In this document: in pieces, positions 36,880-46,978 of the stretch
Position numbering within the stretch: the first letter of the stretch is position 1
Layout: every line of letters starts with the position of its first letter
Assembly: GCF_009184905.1 (NCBI RefSeq)
Contig: NZ_WESC01000006.1
Span: 62,001 to 126,000 of the forward strand
Source: Parvibaculum sedimenti
Lineage (GTDB): Bacteria > Pseudomonadota > Alphaproteobacteria > Parvibaculales > Parvibaculaceae
Reading direction: 5' to 3'
DNA length: 64,000 nt
Translations under genes and position numbers: made by a program
Notes under the pieces: generated by a model
Told to the model about the DNA's origin: nothing
Seen by the model: only the letters and a program-made list of their open reading frames with translations
Databases searched by the model: none

Positions 36880-37047
36880 CAGGCGGCGCCGGCCCGCCTG
36901 ATTGCGCCGGGGCCCCGCGTCGGATAAGGTCGCGCCAGAAGGATCAGGTAAGGTGCCGGGAGGCACCCCAAGGGCTTGATTTTGAAGCTCTTTCCGGCGC
37001 GGCGTCCGGCCGCCTCGAAATTCCACGCGCAGATATTATCTATTGGG

Positions 37048-37065
37048 CGGGCTTGAGTGAGCCCG
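37048..37065 (+). other. small hairpin upstream of panB
   Basis: CGGGCT and AGCCCG form a 6-bp stem around TGAGTG, 26 bp before the panB start. Another 6-bp hairpin (GGTGCC/GGCACC, 36952-36967) lies further upstream. Together they could structure the panB leader or help end the upstream transcript. They do not match a riboswitch I know. Confidence 0.25.
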
Positions 37066-37090
37066 GGCCTCAACGCAGGGATGATCCGCC

Positions 37091-37915
37091 ATGTCAGTAC
37101 AGTCCAAGATCAAGCGCATCACCGTCCCCGATATCCGCGCCCGCAAGGGCAACGAGCCAGTGGTTTGCCTGACCGGCTATCACGCGCATACGGCGCGCTA
37201 TATCGACCCCTATGTCGATGTGATTCTGGTCGGCGACTCGCTGGGCATGGTCATGTACGGCATGGAGACGACGCTCGGTGTCACGCTCGACATGATGATC
37301 GCGCATGGCTCTGCCGTTGTTCGCGGCACGGAGCGCGCGCTCGTCGTGGTCGACATGCCTTTCGGCTCCTACGAGGAGAGCCCGGAAGTCGCCTTCCGCA
37401 ATGCCGTTCGCGTCATCAAGGAAACGGGCTGCACGGCTGTAAAGCTCGAAGGGGGCAAGCGGCTTGCCCCGACCATCCGCTATCTCAACGAGCGCGGCAT
37501 TCCCGTCATGGCTCATATCGGCCTGACGCCTCAGTCGATCCAGGTCATGGGCGGCTTCAAGACGCAAGGTCGTGTCGAGGAGGAATGGGCCGCGATCGAG
37601 GAAGACGCGAGGGCGGTTGCCGAAGCCGGAGCCTTTGCCGTCGTGCTCGAAGGCATTGCCGAGCCCCTGGCAGCCAAGATCACCGGCCAGATCGACGTGC
37701 CGACCATCGGCATCGGCGCCTCGGCGGCCTGCGACGGCCAGATTCTGGTGCTGGAAGACATGCTGGGCCTGTCGCCACGGGCACCGAAATTCGTCAAGGA
37801 ATTCGCCACGCTGGGGGCCCAGATTGCCGGCGCGGCCGAAGCCTATGCCCGGGAAGTGCGGGCGCGGACTTTCCCCGCCGCCGAGCACACCTACGGCATG
37901 AAAAAAGTAAAATAA
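37091..37915 (+). CDS. panB: 3-methyl-2-oxobutanoate hydroxymethyltransferase
   Basis: PanB makes ketopantoate from 2-oxoisovalerate and methylenetetrahydrofolate, the first committed step of pantothenate synthesis. The 274-residue protein has the family segments [16 protein letters not shown] (Mg ligand Asp), [39 protein letters not shown] (substrate Lys) and [13 protein letters not shown] with the catalytic Glu, plus [14 protein letters not shown]. Its length is close to the usual 263-275. The cell supplies CoA from this route, but here the gene stands with core genes and not with panC. Confidence 0.95.
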   Translation: MSVQSKIKRITVPDIRARKGNEPVVCLTGYHAHTARYIDPYVDVILVGDSLGMVMYGMETTLGVTLDMMIAHGSAVVRGTERALVVVDMPFGSYEESPEVAFRNAVRVIKETGCTAVKLEGGKRLAPTIRYLNERGIPVMAHIGLTPQSIQVMGGFKTQGRVEEEWAAIEEDARAVAEAGAFAVVLEGIAEPLAAKITGQIDVPTIGIGASAACDGQILVLEDMLGLSPRAPKFVKEFATLGAQIAGAAEAYAREVRARTFPAAEHTYGMKKVK

Positions 37916-38002
37916 TAACAGGCGTTTGTGGGGCTTTCCGGCCGGATGAGGTTTGCCAATCCGGGGCCCCCGGGCTATTTTACGCCGCCCATGTGAGTGG
38001 GC

Positions 38003-38011
38003 GGGGGGGGG
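38003..38011 (+). repeat. G9 homopolymer
   Basis: Nine consecutive G residues occur in the panB to YfgM-like gap, directly overlapping the 3' arm of a 7-bp hairpin (CCGCCCA/TGGGCGG, 37985-38004). Such runs are slippage-prone and hard to sequence. The run lies outside coding sequence. Confidence 0.6.
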
Positions 38012-38078
38012 AGGGCGTCTCGCGCCGCGTTGGCGCCTCCCTGATTATTGCTTCCTGGTCATCCTTCGGAGTGTGCTC

Positions 38079-38831
38079 TTGACCGATCTCTTCCGTGAAA
38101 TCGAAGAAGACCTTCGCCGCGACCGGTTGAAGCAGCTTTGGGAAAAATTTGGCATCTATCTCGTCGTTCTCGCGGTCGGGATCATCGTCATCGCGTCGGC
38201 GCTAGTTGGCTGGCGTGCCTGGGAGCGCTCGCGCAACGAGGTGGCCTCCGCGCGCTATATTGAATTGGTTGCGCAGGCGCCGAAGGAAGGTCCGGCAAAG
38301 GCCGCCGCCGCTTATGCCGAATTCGCGGCGACGGCGCCGTCGGGCTATGCCGCGCTCGCGCAACTGCGTCAGGCTGCGGCACTTGTCGAGGCGGGCGACG
38401 CCAAGGGCGCGGTCGTCGTTTATGACGCATTGGCCGCAAAATCCGGTGTCCCCGCGACACTGCGCGACATGGCGCGGGTCAAGGCGGCGATGATCGTCGT
38501 CGATACGGCGAGCTATGATGACATCAAGGCGCGCATCGGCGCACTCAACGACAGCGAAAACGGCTGGAAGAACAGCGCTCGCGAAATTCTCGGTATGTCG
38601 GCCTACAAGGCCGGCAAATATGCCGAGGCGCAGGGCTATTACGATGCGATCGTCGGCGACCCCGCGACATCGGCCGGCATTCGCGATCGCGCCCATGTGA
38701 TGCAGGCGCTGATTGCGCCGCATGTGCCACGGCCCGTGGTGAAATCCGAGGCGAAGAAGCCAGCTGCCGCTGGCGAGACTTCGACCCCCAACAATGCAGC
38801 GCCCGCCGACGCGGCCGCGAAGCCGGAGTGA
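38079..38831 (+). CDS. YfgM-like tetratricopeptide membrane protein
   Basis: A 250-residue inner-membrane protein: a short cytoplasmic N terminus (LFREIEEDLRRDRLKQLWEKFG), one membrane helix (about residues 24-45) and a periplasmic helical-repeat domain, ending in an Ala/Pro-rich tail. This is the layout of YfgM, a Sec-associated factor coded next to bamB and der in many Proteobacteria, as here. The start is taken as TTG 38079 because GGAG lies 7 bp upstream; GTG 38073 is the alternative. Its stop lies just before the bamB start, with the SD of bamB inside this gene. Confidence 0.85.
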   Translation: MTDLFREIEEDLRRDRLKQLWEKFGIYLVVLAVGIIVIASALVGWRAWERSRNEVASARYIELVAQAPKEGPAKAAAAYAEFAATAPSGYAALAQLRQAAALVEAGDAKGAVVVYDALAAKSGVPATLRDMARVKAAMIVVDTASYDDIKARIGALNDSENGWKNSAREILGMSAYKAGKYAEAQGYYDAIVGDPATSAGIRDRAHVMQALIAPHVPRPVVKSEAKKPAAAGETSTPNNAAPADAAAKPE

Positions 38832-38836
38832 CGTTC

Positions 38837-40207
38837 ATGGTTGCGGATTTCAGGGCTGCCGGCTTCGGGTCCAGGGTCAGGACGGCAGGGCTCGTCGCGA
38901 TGGCGGTCGTCATGCTCGGCCTTGGCGGCTGCAGCACTTTCGACGACATGTTCTCGTCCGCGCCCAAGCCGAAGCTGCCGGGCAAGCGCCTGTCCGTCAT
39001 GGAGCTCGACACGAAGCTCGAGGTCGATCCTGAAATCAAGGATAGCGAAATCGACTTGCCCGAACCCGTCCTGAACAAGGACTGGACACAGCCGGGCGGC
39101 ACCGCGGACAACGCCTTCTATCATCTCGCCGCACCGGGCAGCCTTACCAAGCTCTGGAGTGTGAGCGCGGGTGCGGGTTCCGGTCGCGTCTCGCGCGTCG
39201 TCGCGTCGCCCATCGTCGCTGATGGCAAGGTCTTCGTTCTCGATGCGGAAGCCGGCGTGCGAGCCTTCGATGCCAAGTCGGGCAATCAGCTCTGGAAGCA
39301 GGACCTGACGCCGGAAGGCGAGGATTCGGAAAAGGCCCGCGGTGGCGGCGTCGCCTTCGACGGCGGCAAGCTCTTCGTGGCCACCGGCTTCGGCAAGGTT
39401 CATGCGCTCGATGCTGCGAGCGGCAAGGTTCTCTGGACGACGGATGCCGGCGTTCCCTTCCGCGCCTCGCCGACGGCGCATGAGGGCAAGGTTTTCGCCG
39501 TAACGTCGGACAATCAGCTGATCTGCCTGTCGGAAGACAAGGGCGAGATCCTCTGGCGCCATCGCGGCATCACGGAGAGCGCGGGCATTCTCGCTGCCAC
39601 GAGCCCGGCCGTTTCTGGGTCCATCGTTATCGTTCCCTATTCCTCGGGCGAGCTTTTCGCGCTCCGGGTCGAGAACGGCACTGTGCTCTGGTCGGATTCG
39701 CTGACGCGCACCGGTTCGCTGACCTCGCTCTCCGAGCTCAATGACATTGCCGGCCGTCCCGTCGTCGACAAAGACCGTGTTTTCGCGATCAGCCATGCCG
39801 GCCGCATGGTATCCATCGACCTTCGCACCGGCGAGCGCGTCTGGACGAAGGACATTTCCGGTGTTCAGACGCCCTGGGTCGCGGGCGATTACATCTTCCT
39901 CATCACCACGGATCAGGAAATCGTCGCGCTGTCGCGCCGCGATGGCCGCATCCGCTGGCTGACCAAGCTCGCTCGCTATGAGGATGTGGAAGCCAAGAAG
40001 GATCCGATCGAGTGGAGCGGCCCGCTGCTGGTGAGCGGCAAGCTGATGTTCGTCTCGTCGACTGGCAAGGCCGAGATGGTTGATGCCAAGACCGGCGAGA
40101 TCAAGGGCGAGATCGATCTGCCCGGCAAGACGCTGGTCGCGCCGATCGCCGCCGACGGCATTGTCTATATATTGACCGATGACGCGGAACTCGTAGCGTT
40201 GAAGTGA
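38837..40207 (+). CDS. bamB: outer-membrane assembly lipoprotein BamB
   Basis: A lipoprotein of about 456 residues with a long N-terminal hydrophobic signal and lipobox LGGC (Cys32). It is followed by an eight-bladed PQQ-type beta-propeller in which repeats such as [46 protein letters not shown] and [15 protein letters not shown] are plain. BamB is an accessory part of the BAM complex that folds outer-membrane beta-barrels. ATG 38837 has GGAG 8 bp before it; GTG 38828, overlapping the upstream stop, is possible. The yfgM-bamB-der order is conserved. Confidence 0.92.
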   Translation: MVADFRAAGFGSRVRTAGLVAMAVVMLGLGGCSTFDDMFSSAPKPKLPGKRLSVMELDTKLEVDPEIKDSEIDLPEPVLNKDWTQPGGTADNAFYHLAAPGSLTKLWSVSAGAGSGRVSRVVASPIVADGKVFVLDAEAGVRAFDAKSGNQLWKQDLTPEGEDSEKARGGGVAFDGGKLFVATGFGKVHALDAASGKVLWTTDAGVPFRASPTAHEGKVFAVTSDNQLICLSEDKGEILWRHRGITESAGILAATSPAVSGSIVIVPYSSGELFALRVENGTVLWSDSLTRTGSLTSLSELNDIAGRPVVDKDRVFAISHAGRMVSIDLRTGERVWTKDISGVQTPWVAGDYIFLITTDQEIVALSRRDGRIRWLTKLARYEDVEAKKDPIEWSGPLLVSGKLMFVSSTGKAEMVDAKTGEIKGEIDLPGKTLVAPIAADGIVYILTDDAELVALK

Positions 40208-40265
40208 TGCCGCGTTTGGGCGCCATGAGTTTGGGCGTCGTGAGTTAAGAGAGGGCATTGGCCCC

Positions 40266-41678
40266 GTGCCATTCAAAGTTGCCATTGTGGGCAGGCCGAA
40301 TGTCGGCAAGTCCACGCTATTCAATCGGTTGGTCGGCAAGAAGCTTGCTCTTGTCGATGACACGCCGGGGGTGACGCGCGACCGCCGTGAGGGCGAAGCG
40401 CATCTCGGCGACCTCACTTTCACAGTCGTCGATACCGCCGGCCTCGAAGAGGCTTCCACCGAGAGCCTCGAGGGGCGTATGCGCCGGCAGACGGATGCCG
40501 CCATCGCCGAGGCGGATGTGTGCCTGCTGCTCATGGATGCGCGGGCGGGCGTGACGCCGCTCGACAAGCGCTTCGCGCAAATTCTCCGCAAATCTCCGAC
40601 GCCGGTCGTGCTCGTCGCCAACAAGTGTGAGGGCGGCGCGGGCGAGTCCGGCCGCATGGAAGCATTCGAGCTTGGCCTCGGCGCGCCCATTCCGCTCTCC
40701 GCCGAACATGGTGAGGGCCTTTCGGCGCTCTACCAGTCGCTGCAGCCTTATGCGGACCGGATCGAGGAAGAAGAGCGCGAGCAGGCCGTTGAGGATGCGC
40801 TGGACGAAGCGGAAGGCGCCGATGGACGCTTCGATCCCGAAGCACCCTATGAGCCGGATCTCGAGGCGCCGCTCCGCATTGCTGTGGTGGGGCGACCCAA
40901 TGTCGGCAAGTCGACCCTGGTGAATTACCTCCTCGGCGAAGACCGCATGCTGACGGGTCCGGAAGCGGGCATTACGCGCGATGCCATCGGCATCGAATGG
41001 ACGTGGCGCGGCCGCCGCGTGAAGCTCTGGGACACGGCGGGCATGCGTCGCCGCGCCCGCGTGACGCAGAAGCTTGAAAAGCTTTCCGTCGCCGACACGC
41101 TGCGCGCCATCCGCTTTGCGGAGGTCGTTGCCATCACGCTCGACGCCAGCATTCCCTTCGAGCGGCAGGATCTGCACATTGCCGATCTCGTCGAGCAGGA
41201 AGGCCGCGGAATGCTGATCGTGGTCAACAAGTGGGACGTGGTCGAGGATACACAGGCGAAGCTCCGTGAGCTGAAGGAAGAGCTTGAGCGCCTGTTGCCG
41301 CAGGTGCGCGGCATGCCCATCGTTACGCTCTCGGCACTGACGGGCCGTGGCACGGACAAGCTGATGCCGGCCATCGAGAAGGTGCATACGCTGTGGAATG
41401 CGCGCATCTCGACGGCGAAGCTCAACCGTTGGCTTGAAGAGGCGATTTCGCGCCATCCGCCGCCCGCCGTCAAAGGCCGCGCAATCAACATCAAATATAT
41501 GGCGCAGGTGAAATCGCGTCCGCCGACATTCGCGGTTTTCTCAAACCGCGCCGAGGAAGTGCCTACGGCCTATCGCCGCTATCTGGTGAACGGTTTGCGC
41601 GAAACCTTCGACATTCCGGGCGTGCCGATCCGCCTGTTCATGCGCGCGCGCAAGAATCCCTTTGCGGACAAGAAGTAA
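40266..41678 (+). CDS. der: ribosome-assembly GTPase Der (EngA)
   Basis: A 470-residue double GTPase needed for 50S subunit maturation. Two complete G domains follow each other: the first P-loop GRPNVGKST is at residues 8-16 with DTAGLEE as G3; the second GRPNVGKST is near residue 206 with DTAGMRRR and NKWD. An acidic linker ([20 protein letters not shown]) separates them, and the C-terminal KH-like domain ends with the Arg/Lys-rich [13 protein letters not shown]. It starts at a GTG codon. Confidence 0.96.
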   Translation: MPFKVAIVGRPNVGKSTLFNRLVGKKLALVDDTPGVTRDRREGEAHLGDLTFTVVDTAGLEEASTESLEGRMRRQTDAAIAEADVCLLLMDARAGVTPLDKRFAQILRKSPTPVVLVANKCEGGAGESGRMEAFELGLGAPIPLSAEHGEGLSALYQSLQPYADRIEEEEREQAVEDALDEAEGADGRFDPEAPYEPDLEAPLRIAVVGRPNVGKSTLVNYLLGEDRMLTGPEAGITRDAIGIEWTWRGRRVKLWDTAGMRRRARVTQKLEKLSVADTLRAIRFAEVVAITLDASIPFERQDLHIADLVEQEGRGMLIVVNKWDVVEDTQAKLRELKEELERLLPQVRGMPIVTLSALTGRGTDKLMPAIEKVHTLWNARISTAKLNRWLEEAISRHPPPAVKGRAINIKYMAQVKSRPPTFAVFSNRAEEVPTAYRRYLVNGLRETFDIPGVPIRLFMRARKNPFADKK

Positions 41679-41756
41679 TAACCTCTTCCGAGGTGCGGCC
41701 ATGCGGGCCGTTCCTTGCGATGAAGTTTACTTTCAGGGGCGGAGGAAGCGGGCGCG

Positions 41757-42479
41757 TTACGCCTTCACGGGCTTCTTGTATTCCACGACCTCGCCATTCC
41801 TCTCGCAGGAGGTCATCGCAAGTTCGATGAAGAGCGGTACGAGATCGGCGGGCTTCGTCAGCGCACTCGGATCTTCGCCGGGCATGGCCTGCTTGCGCAT
41901 GGCCGTGCGCGTCGCGCCGGGGCTCAGAAGATTGGCGCGGATGCTGGTGTTCGCGCATTCGGCGGCCCAGGTCTTCACCAGAGCTTCCAGCGCCGCCTTG
42001 CTCATCGCATAGCCGCCCCAAAAAGGCTTCGCCTTCTGCGCGGCACCGGAGGTCACGAAGATCGCGCGGCCGGCGTCGGAGCGCTTCAGCAGCGGTTCGA
42101 AGGAGCGGATCAGGCGCCAGTTGGCAGTGATGTTCGTGTTGACGATCTTGTCCCAAGCCTTCACTTCGAGATGGCTCACGGGCGTCAGAACGCCGAGGGT
42201 GCCGGCATTGCCGACCAGAATGTCGAGCTTGCCCCAGCGCTCGAATATCGTCGCGCCGAGCCGGTCGAGAGCGTCGAAATCGGTGAGGTCGAGCGGGACC
42301 AACGTCGCCTTGCCGCCGATCTTGCGGATCTCGTCATCAACTTCCTCGAGCCCGCCGACGGTGCGCGCGACAAGAATGACATGAGCGCCTTCAGCCGCGA
42401 AGCCGAGCGCGACGGCGCGGCCAATTCCACGCGATGCGCCGGTGATGACCGCGAGGCGGCCCTGAAGACGTCCAGTCAT
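41757..42479 (-). CDS. SDR-family oxidoreductase downstream of purF
   Basis: A 240-residue short-chain dehydrogenase with cofactor loop TGASRGIGRAVA (near residue 14), NAG motif VGNAGTLG, and catalytic Ser with Tyr-x-x-x-Lys in FVTSGAAQKAKPFWGGYAMSKAAL. An SDR at this place after purF is common in Alphaproteobacteria, but its substrate is not known to me. It is the last gene of the long leftward unit beginning at dnaB, 12 bp after purF. Confidence 0.87.
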   Translation of the reverse strand: MTGRLQGRLAVITGASRGIGRAVALGFAAEGAHVILVARTVGGLEEVDDEIRKIGGKATLVPLDLTDFDALDRLGATIFERWGKLDILVGNAGTLGVLTPVSHLEVKAWDKIVNTNITANWRLIRSFEPLLKRSDAGRAIFVTSGAAQKAKPFWGGYAMSKAALEALVKTWAAECANTSIRANLLSPGATRTAMRKQAMPGEDPSALTKPADLVPLFIELAMTSCERNGEVVEYKKPVKA

Positions 42480-42491
42480 GATGAGATGGCC

Positions 42492-44036
42492 TTACGCGAT
42501 TTCGGAGAGCAGCGACAATTGGTCCGTACGCTGTTCGCCAACCTTGTCGGTGAGGGGCGTCGGATACTCGCCCGTGAAGCAATGGTCGGTGAATTGCGGA
42601 TATTCTGCGTCGCGGCCTGCATGGCCGAGAGCGCGATAGAGACCGTCCACCGAGATGAAAGCGAGGCTATCGACGCCGATATAGTCGCGCATGCCAGCGA
42701 GGTCGTATTTCGCGGCAAGAAGCTGATCGCGCGATGGTGTGTCGATACCATAGAAATCGGGATGGGTGATCGGCGGGCTGGCGATGCGCATATGCACTTC
42801 CCTGGCGCCGGCCTCATACATCATCTTCACGATCTTCACCGAGGTCGTGCCGCGGACGATCGAGTCGTCGACGAGGATGATGCGTTTACCTTCCACGATC
42901 GCACGGTTCGCATTGTGCTTGAGCTTCACGCCGAGCTGGCGGATGTGCTGCGTCGGCTCGATGAAAGTGCGGCCGACATAGTGATTGCGGATGATGCCGA
43001 GCTCGAAGGGAATGCCGGATTCGCGCGCGAAGCCAAGCGCAGCGGGCACACCGGAGTCCGGCACCGGGATCACGACATCCGCTTCGACATTGCTTTCGAT
43101 CGCGAGCTGGCGGCCGAGTTCCTTGCGGACGTTATAGACGCTGCGTCCGTCCACGATGCTGTCGGGGCGCGCGAAGTAGATATATTCGAAAACGCAGGGG
43201 CGCGGACGCTGCGGCGGGAAGGGATGAAGCGACTCGATGCCTTCGCGTGTGCAGACGACGATTTCGCCGGGCTCGATCTCGCGCACGAAGTCAGCGCCGA
43301 TGATGTCGAGCGCCACCGTTTCGGAGCACAGAATGGGGGCACCGTGGAGGTTGCCGAGAATCAGCGGGCGAATGCCGAGCGGATCGCGCGCGCCGATGAG
43401 CTTCTTCGGCGTCAGCGCCACCAGCGCATAGGCGCCTTCGATCTGGCGCAGCGCGTCGACGAAGCGGTCCATCACGCGGGGACTCTGGCTGCGGGCCACC
43501 AACTGAAGGATGGTTTCCGTGTCCGAGGTGGACTGGAAGATCGCGCCCGCGCGGACGAGCTCGTTGCGCAGCGTGATCGCGTTGGTGAGGTTGCCGTTGT
43601 GGCCGATGGCGAAGCCGCCGCCCCAAAGATCGGCGAAGAGCGGCTGCACGTTGCGCAGGATGGTTTCGCCGGTCGTCGAGTAGCGCACATGGCCGATGGC
43701 AATGTCGCCCTTCAGCCGCTCCATGACGGTGCCGCTGGAGAAATGGTCGCCGACAAGACCCAGGCGGCGCTCCGAATGGAAATGCTCGCCGTCATAGCTG
43801 ACGATGCCTGCTGCTTCCTGACCGCGATGCTGAAGCGCGTGGAGGCCGAGAGCCGTCAGCGCGGCGGCGTCGGGGTGCCCGAAAACGCCGAACACGCCGC
43901 ACTCCTCGCGCAGCGTGTCCCCATGAAGTTCATCTTCTGTGATGCCGCCTTGCATTCGGGCGTCCATGTCCTGGTCTTTGGTCGACCCGCCGGATCGGGC
44001 CGCATTCGGAAAAGGGAGAGACAATTGTTGGTACAT
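42492..44036 (-). CDS. purF: amidophosphoribosyltransferase
   Basis: PurF transfers ammonia from glutamine to PRPP, the first committed step of purine synthesis. The N-terminal nucleophile Cys46 lies in REECGVFGVFG after a propeptide that must be removed. The glutaminase part follows (LHALQHRGQEAAGIVSYDG, GHVRYSTTGE, GHNGNLTNA), then the PRPP loop IILVDDSIVRGTTS. I chose ATG 44036, with GGGAG 9 bp before it, over a TTG five codons upstream, giving 514 residues. It is coupled to cvpA as in many bacteria. Confidence 0.95.
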   Translation of the reverse strand: MYQQLSLPFPNAARSGGSTKDQDMDARMQGGITEDELHGDTLREECGVFGVFGHPDAAALTALGLHALQHRGQEAAGIVSYDGEHFHSERRLGLVGDHFSSGTVMERLKGDIAIGHVRYSTTGETILRNVQPLFADLWGGGFAIGHNGNLTNAITLRNELVRAGAIFQSTSDTETILQLVARSQSPRVMDRFVDALRQIEGAYALVALTPKKLIGARDPLGIRPLILGNLHGAPILCSETVALDIIGADFVREIEPGEIVVCTREGIESLHPFPPQRPRPCVFEYIYFARPDSIVDGRSVYNVRKELGRQLAIESNVEADVVIPVPDSGVPAALGFARESGIPFELGIIRNHYVGRTFIEPTQHIRQLGVKLKHNANRAIVEGKRIILVDDSIVRGTTSVKIVKMMYEAGAREVHMRIASPPITHPDFYGIDTPSRDQLLAAKYDLAGMRDYIGVDSLAFISVDGLYRALGHAGRDAEYPQFTDHCFTGEYPTPLTDKVGEQRTDQLSLLSEIA

Positions 44037-44062
44037 CCGATGCGCTCCCAAAGGGGTATGCG

Positions 44063-44749
44063 TTACTCAGTACTCTCGAACAGCCTGTCGAGACCCCTCC
44101 GTTCGGAGGTGTTATAGCCGTCGTCCTTGCCCGTGTCAGCGGCAGAATTCGAGGGCGATGCGGACGGCGCATTTGCCGCGGAAGGGCGCGGCTCGGCGGC
44201 CGGTTGCCGCTGTGCTCCGTTCGCACGGGCGGGCTGGTTCGGCGTCTCAAATAGCGGCTCACGGCGTGTGCCGGACGGCGCCAGAGTGAAAAGGGTAGCG
44301 GCGGATTGTTCGACCATGGGCCGCAGGCGGGCGTTCCTGATCCAGTCTGGCTGATCGGCGGGATTGGGTACCAGCCATGCAAAAAATAGGTATGCCACGG
44401 TGACAATCAAGAGGCCCCGGGCGAGACCGAAGACGAAGCCCAGCGTCCTGTCGAGGCTTTCGGCCTGATCGTGCAGCGCCAGCAGGTGATCGGCCCAGCG
44501 CACCGTGAAGGCCGCCACCAGCACATATCCGACGATGAAGATGCCAATGGCTGCGGCGACCGCAGCCAACCAGTCCGGCGAGATCACGGAGCGAAGGAGG
44601 GGGGTCACATAGGGGAAAAGCCAGAGCGCCGCCAATGCCCCGACGACCCAGGCGAGGATCGACAGCACCTCGTTCGTGAAGCCGCGAAGCATCGCGAGCA
44701 CGCTCGAGATCAGAAGAACACCAATTACGATGCCGTCGAAAAGCGTCAC
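44063..44749 (-). CDS. cvpA: CvpA family membrane protein
   Basis: A 228-residue membrane protein with four helices (about residues 3-22, 25-47, 62-87 and 100-125) and the family segments LRGFTNEVLSILAWVVGALAA and LDRTLGFVFGLARGLLIV. The C-terminal 70 residues are Pro/Ala-rich and probably disordered. CvpA proteins are needed for colicin V export in E. coli and for envelope homeostasis. The purF neighbour is classical for this gene. It starts with a GTG preceded by GGGAGGG. Confidence 0.9.
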   Translation of the reverse strand: MTLFDGIVIGVLLISSVLAMLRGFTNEVLSILAWVVGALAALWLFPYVTPLLRSVISPDWLAAVAAAIGIFIVGYVLVAAFTVRWADHLLALHDQAESLDRTLGFVFGLARGLLIVTVAYLFFAWLVPNPADQPDWIRNARLRPMVEQSAATLFTLAPSGTRREPLFETPNQPARANGAQRQPAAEPRPSAANAPSASPSNSAADTGKDDGYNTSERRGLDRLFESTE

Positions 44750-44777
44750 TCAAACCCTCCCTGAGACAGACAGCTTA

Positions 44778-46193
44778 TCATACATCGCCCTTCCGGCGCT
44801 CGCGCGGCCGCTTCGCTTCGCCCGCGGCGAGGTGGGCGACGAGGCCCGCGAGGTCGGAAATTTCGGTCAGAGCGAGGCCTGTCGAAGGCCGCTGCCGCGC
44901 GGTCGAGGCGGGCAGGATGGCGCGGCGGAAGCCCAGTTTCTCGGCTTCCTTGAGCCGCGCTTCCATCTGGCTGACGGGGCGGATCGCACCCGAGAGACTG
45001 ATTTCCCCGAATATGACGCAGTCGGAAGGAAGTGCGTTGCCCGTGATCGAGGAGACCAGCGCCCCCGCGACGGCGAGGTCGGCCGCGGGCTCGTTGATTC
45101 GCAGTCCACCGGCGACGTTCAGATAGACGTCCTGGCCTGCCAGCGTCAGGCCGCAGCGCGCGTCGAGCACGGCAAGAACCATGGAGAGGCGGCCCGAGTC
45201 CCAGCCCACCACGGCGCGGCGCGGCGTGCCGAGCGAGCTTTGCGCAACCAACGCCTGAATCTCGACGAGGACGGGGCGCGTTCCCTCGATCCCGGCGAAG
45301 ACCGCCGAGCCGCTGGTCTCGCCGTCGCGTTCGCCGAGGAAGAGGGCGGAGGGATTCGGCACTTCCTGAAGGCCGAGCTCGCCCATCTCGAAGACGCCGA
45401 TCTCGTTCGCCGGGCCGAAGCGGTTCTTCACCGCGCGAAGAATGCGGAACTGATGGCCGCGTTCGCCTTCGAAGTAGAGTACGCAATCGACCATATGTTC
45501 GACGACGCGGGGGCCTGCGATCTGCCCGTCCTTGGTGACATGGCCGACCAGAATGACCGCCGTGTTGTAGCGCTTCGCGAAGCGGACGAGATCCTGCGCG
45601 GTGGCGCGCACCTGGCTCACGGTGCCGGGTGCGGATTCGAGCACGTCGGTCCACATGGTCTGGATCGAGTCGATGACGACGGCGGCAGGCGCCTTGCCAC
45701 CTTCGAGCGTCGACACGATGTCCTTGAGATTCGTTTCCGCGCCGAGCTTCACAGGGCTCTCTGCAAGGCCCAGACGGCGCGCGCGCATGCGGACCTGAGC
45801 GATCGCCTCTTCGCCGGAGATATAGACAACGTCTGCGCCCCGGGTTCCGAGCGCCGCCATGGCTTGCAGAAGAAGCGTCGACTTGCCGATGCCGGGGTCG
45901 CCGCCGACCAGCAGCACCGAGCCCGGAACGAGACCGCCGCCGCACACGCGGTCGAATTCGGCAACGCCGGTGACGAGGCGCGGCGGGTCGGCCGTTTCGC
46001 CCGCCATCGAGACGAGTTCGATGTGTCGCCCCTTCTTGCCGCCGCTTTTTGCGGGCCCGCCCGCGACGCCGGAGCTTTCGGCGACTTCCTCGACGATCGT
46101 GTTCCACTCGCCGCAGGATTCGCACCGCCCCGCCCAGCGCGGAGTAACCGCGCCGCAGGACTGGCAGACGAAGTTGCGCGAGGCGCGGGCCAT
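44778..46193 (-). CDS. radA: DNA repair protein RadA (Sms)
   Basis: RadA is a RecA-like ATPase that promotes branch migration in recombinational repair. The 471-residue protein has an N-terminal zinc finger (Cys10, Cys13, Cys24, Cys27), Walker A GGDPGIGKST at 97-106, Walker B VVIDSIQTMW, the RadA-specific KNRFG motif, and a C-terminal Lon-protease-like domain (VYLNVAGGLRINEPAADLAVA). Its start overlaps the mlaF stop by one base. In many relatives it lies between alr and cvpA; here an ABC transporter pair is inserted in between. Confidence 0.96.
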   Translation of the reverse strand: MARASRNFVCQSCGAVTPRWAGRCESCGEWNTIVEEVAESSGVAGGPAKSGGKKGRHIELVSMAGETADPPRLVTGVAEFDRVCGGGLVPGSVLLVGGDPGIGKSTLLLQAMAALGTRGADVVYISGEEAIAQVRMRARRLGLAESPVKLGAETNLKDIVSTLEGGKAPAAVVIDSIQTMWTDVLESAPGTVSQVRATAQDLVRFAKRYNTAVILVGHVTKDGQIAGPRVVEHMVDCVLYFEGERGHQFRILRAVKNRFGPANEIGVFEMGELGLQEVPNPSALFLGERDGETSGSAVFAGIEGTRPVLVEIQALVAQSSLGTPRRAVVGWDSGRLSMVLAVLDARCGLTLAGQDVYLNVAGGLRINEPAADLAVAGALVSSITGNALPSDCVIFGEISLSGAIRPVSQMEARLKEAEKLGFRRAILPASTARQRPSTGLALTEISDLAGLVAHLAAGEAKRPRERRKGDV

Positions 46194-46969
46194 CAGGGTT
46201 TCAACACGTCCATCTTGATGGGGCCGGTGGCGCGGCCATGGATGAACTGATCCACATAGTCGTTGCCGCTGGAATCGATCTCCGAGCGCGGACCGGCCCA
46301 GATGATGCGGCCCTTGTAGATCATGGCGATCTCGTCGGCGATCTTGCGCGCGCTCGCCATGTCGTGCGTGATCGAAAGCGCAGTCGCGCCGAGATCCTTC
46401 ACGCTGTCGATGATGAGATCGTTGATGACGTCGGCCATGATCGGGTCGAGGCCGGTGGTCGGCTCATCGAAGAAGATGATTTCGGGATCGGCGGCAATGG
46501 CGCGAGCAAGGCCCACGCGTTTCTGCATGCCGCCCGAAAGCTCCGCAGGGTAGAGTTCGCCCACTTCCGGGCCGAGGCCGACCTTGGCGAGCTTTGCAAT
46601 GGCGACGTCCTTCGCCTCCTTGCGCTTCATCTTGCGTCCCTGGATCAGGCCGAAGGCGACGTTCTGCCAGACGGGAAGACTGTCGAAGAGGGCGGCGCCC
46701 TGAAAGAGCATGCCGAATTTGCGTAGCGTCTGCTCGCGTTCGCTCGTCGACATCTTCAGAACATTTTCTCCGTCGACGAAGATTTCACCTTTTTCGGGGC
46801 GCAGGATGCCCAGCACACATTTGAGCATGACGGACTTGCCGGTACCCGAACCGCCGATGACGACGAGCGATTTTCCCTTCGGCACGACAAGGCTCAGATT
46901 GTCGAGCACCACCTTGGAGCCGAAACGCTTGGTGACGTTCCTCAGTTCGATCTTGGGCGTGTCAGTCAT
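46193..46969 (-). CDS. mlaF: MlaF-type ABC transporter ATPase
   Basis: A 258-residue ATPase with Walker A GGSGTGKS (39-46), the signature ELSGGMQKRVGLARAI, Walker B IIFFDEPTTGLDP and the switch His in LSITHDM. This is the ATPase of an MlaFEDB-type phospholipid transporter that moves lipids between inner and outer membrane. The permease gene lies 9 bp upstream. No MlaD (MCE-domain) or MlaB gene is adjacent, so those subunits must be coded elsewhere. Confidence 0.9.
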   Translation of the reverse strand: MTDTPKIELRNVTKRFGSKVVLDNLSLVVPKGKSLVVIGGSGTGKSVMLKCVLGILRPEKGEIFVDGENVLKMSTSEREQTLRKFGMLFQGAALFDSLPVWQNVAFGLIQGRKMKRKEAKDVAIAKLAKVGLGPEVGELYPAELSGGMQKRVGLARAIAADPEIIFFDEPTTGLDPIMADVINDLIIDSVKDLGATALSITHDMASARKIADEIAMIYKGRIIWAGPRSEIDSSGNDYVDQFIHGRATGPIKMDVLKP

Positions 46970-46978
46970 TCTGAGGTC

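Noticed and set aside
42171-44117. Rightward open frame of 648 codons opposite purF
   Set aside because: Antisense to purF and the SDR gene, with composition typical of shadow frames.
44676-46250. Rightward open frame of 524 codons opposite radA
   Set aside because: RadA motifs fix the coding strand; the plus-strand frame has no protein-like features.
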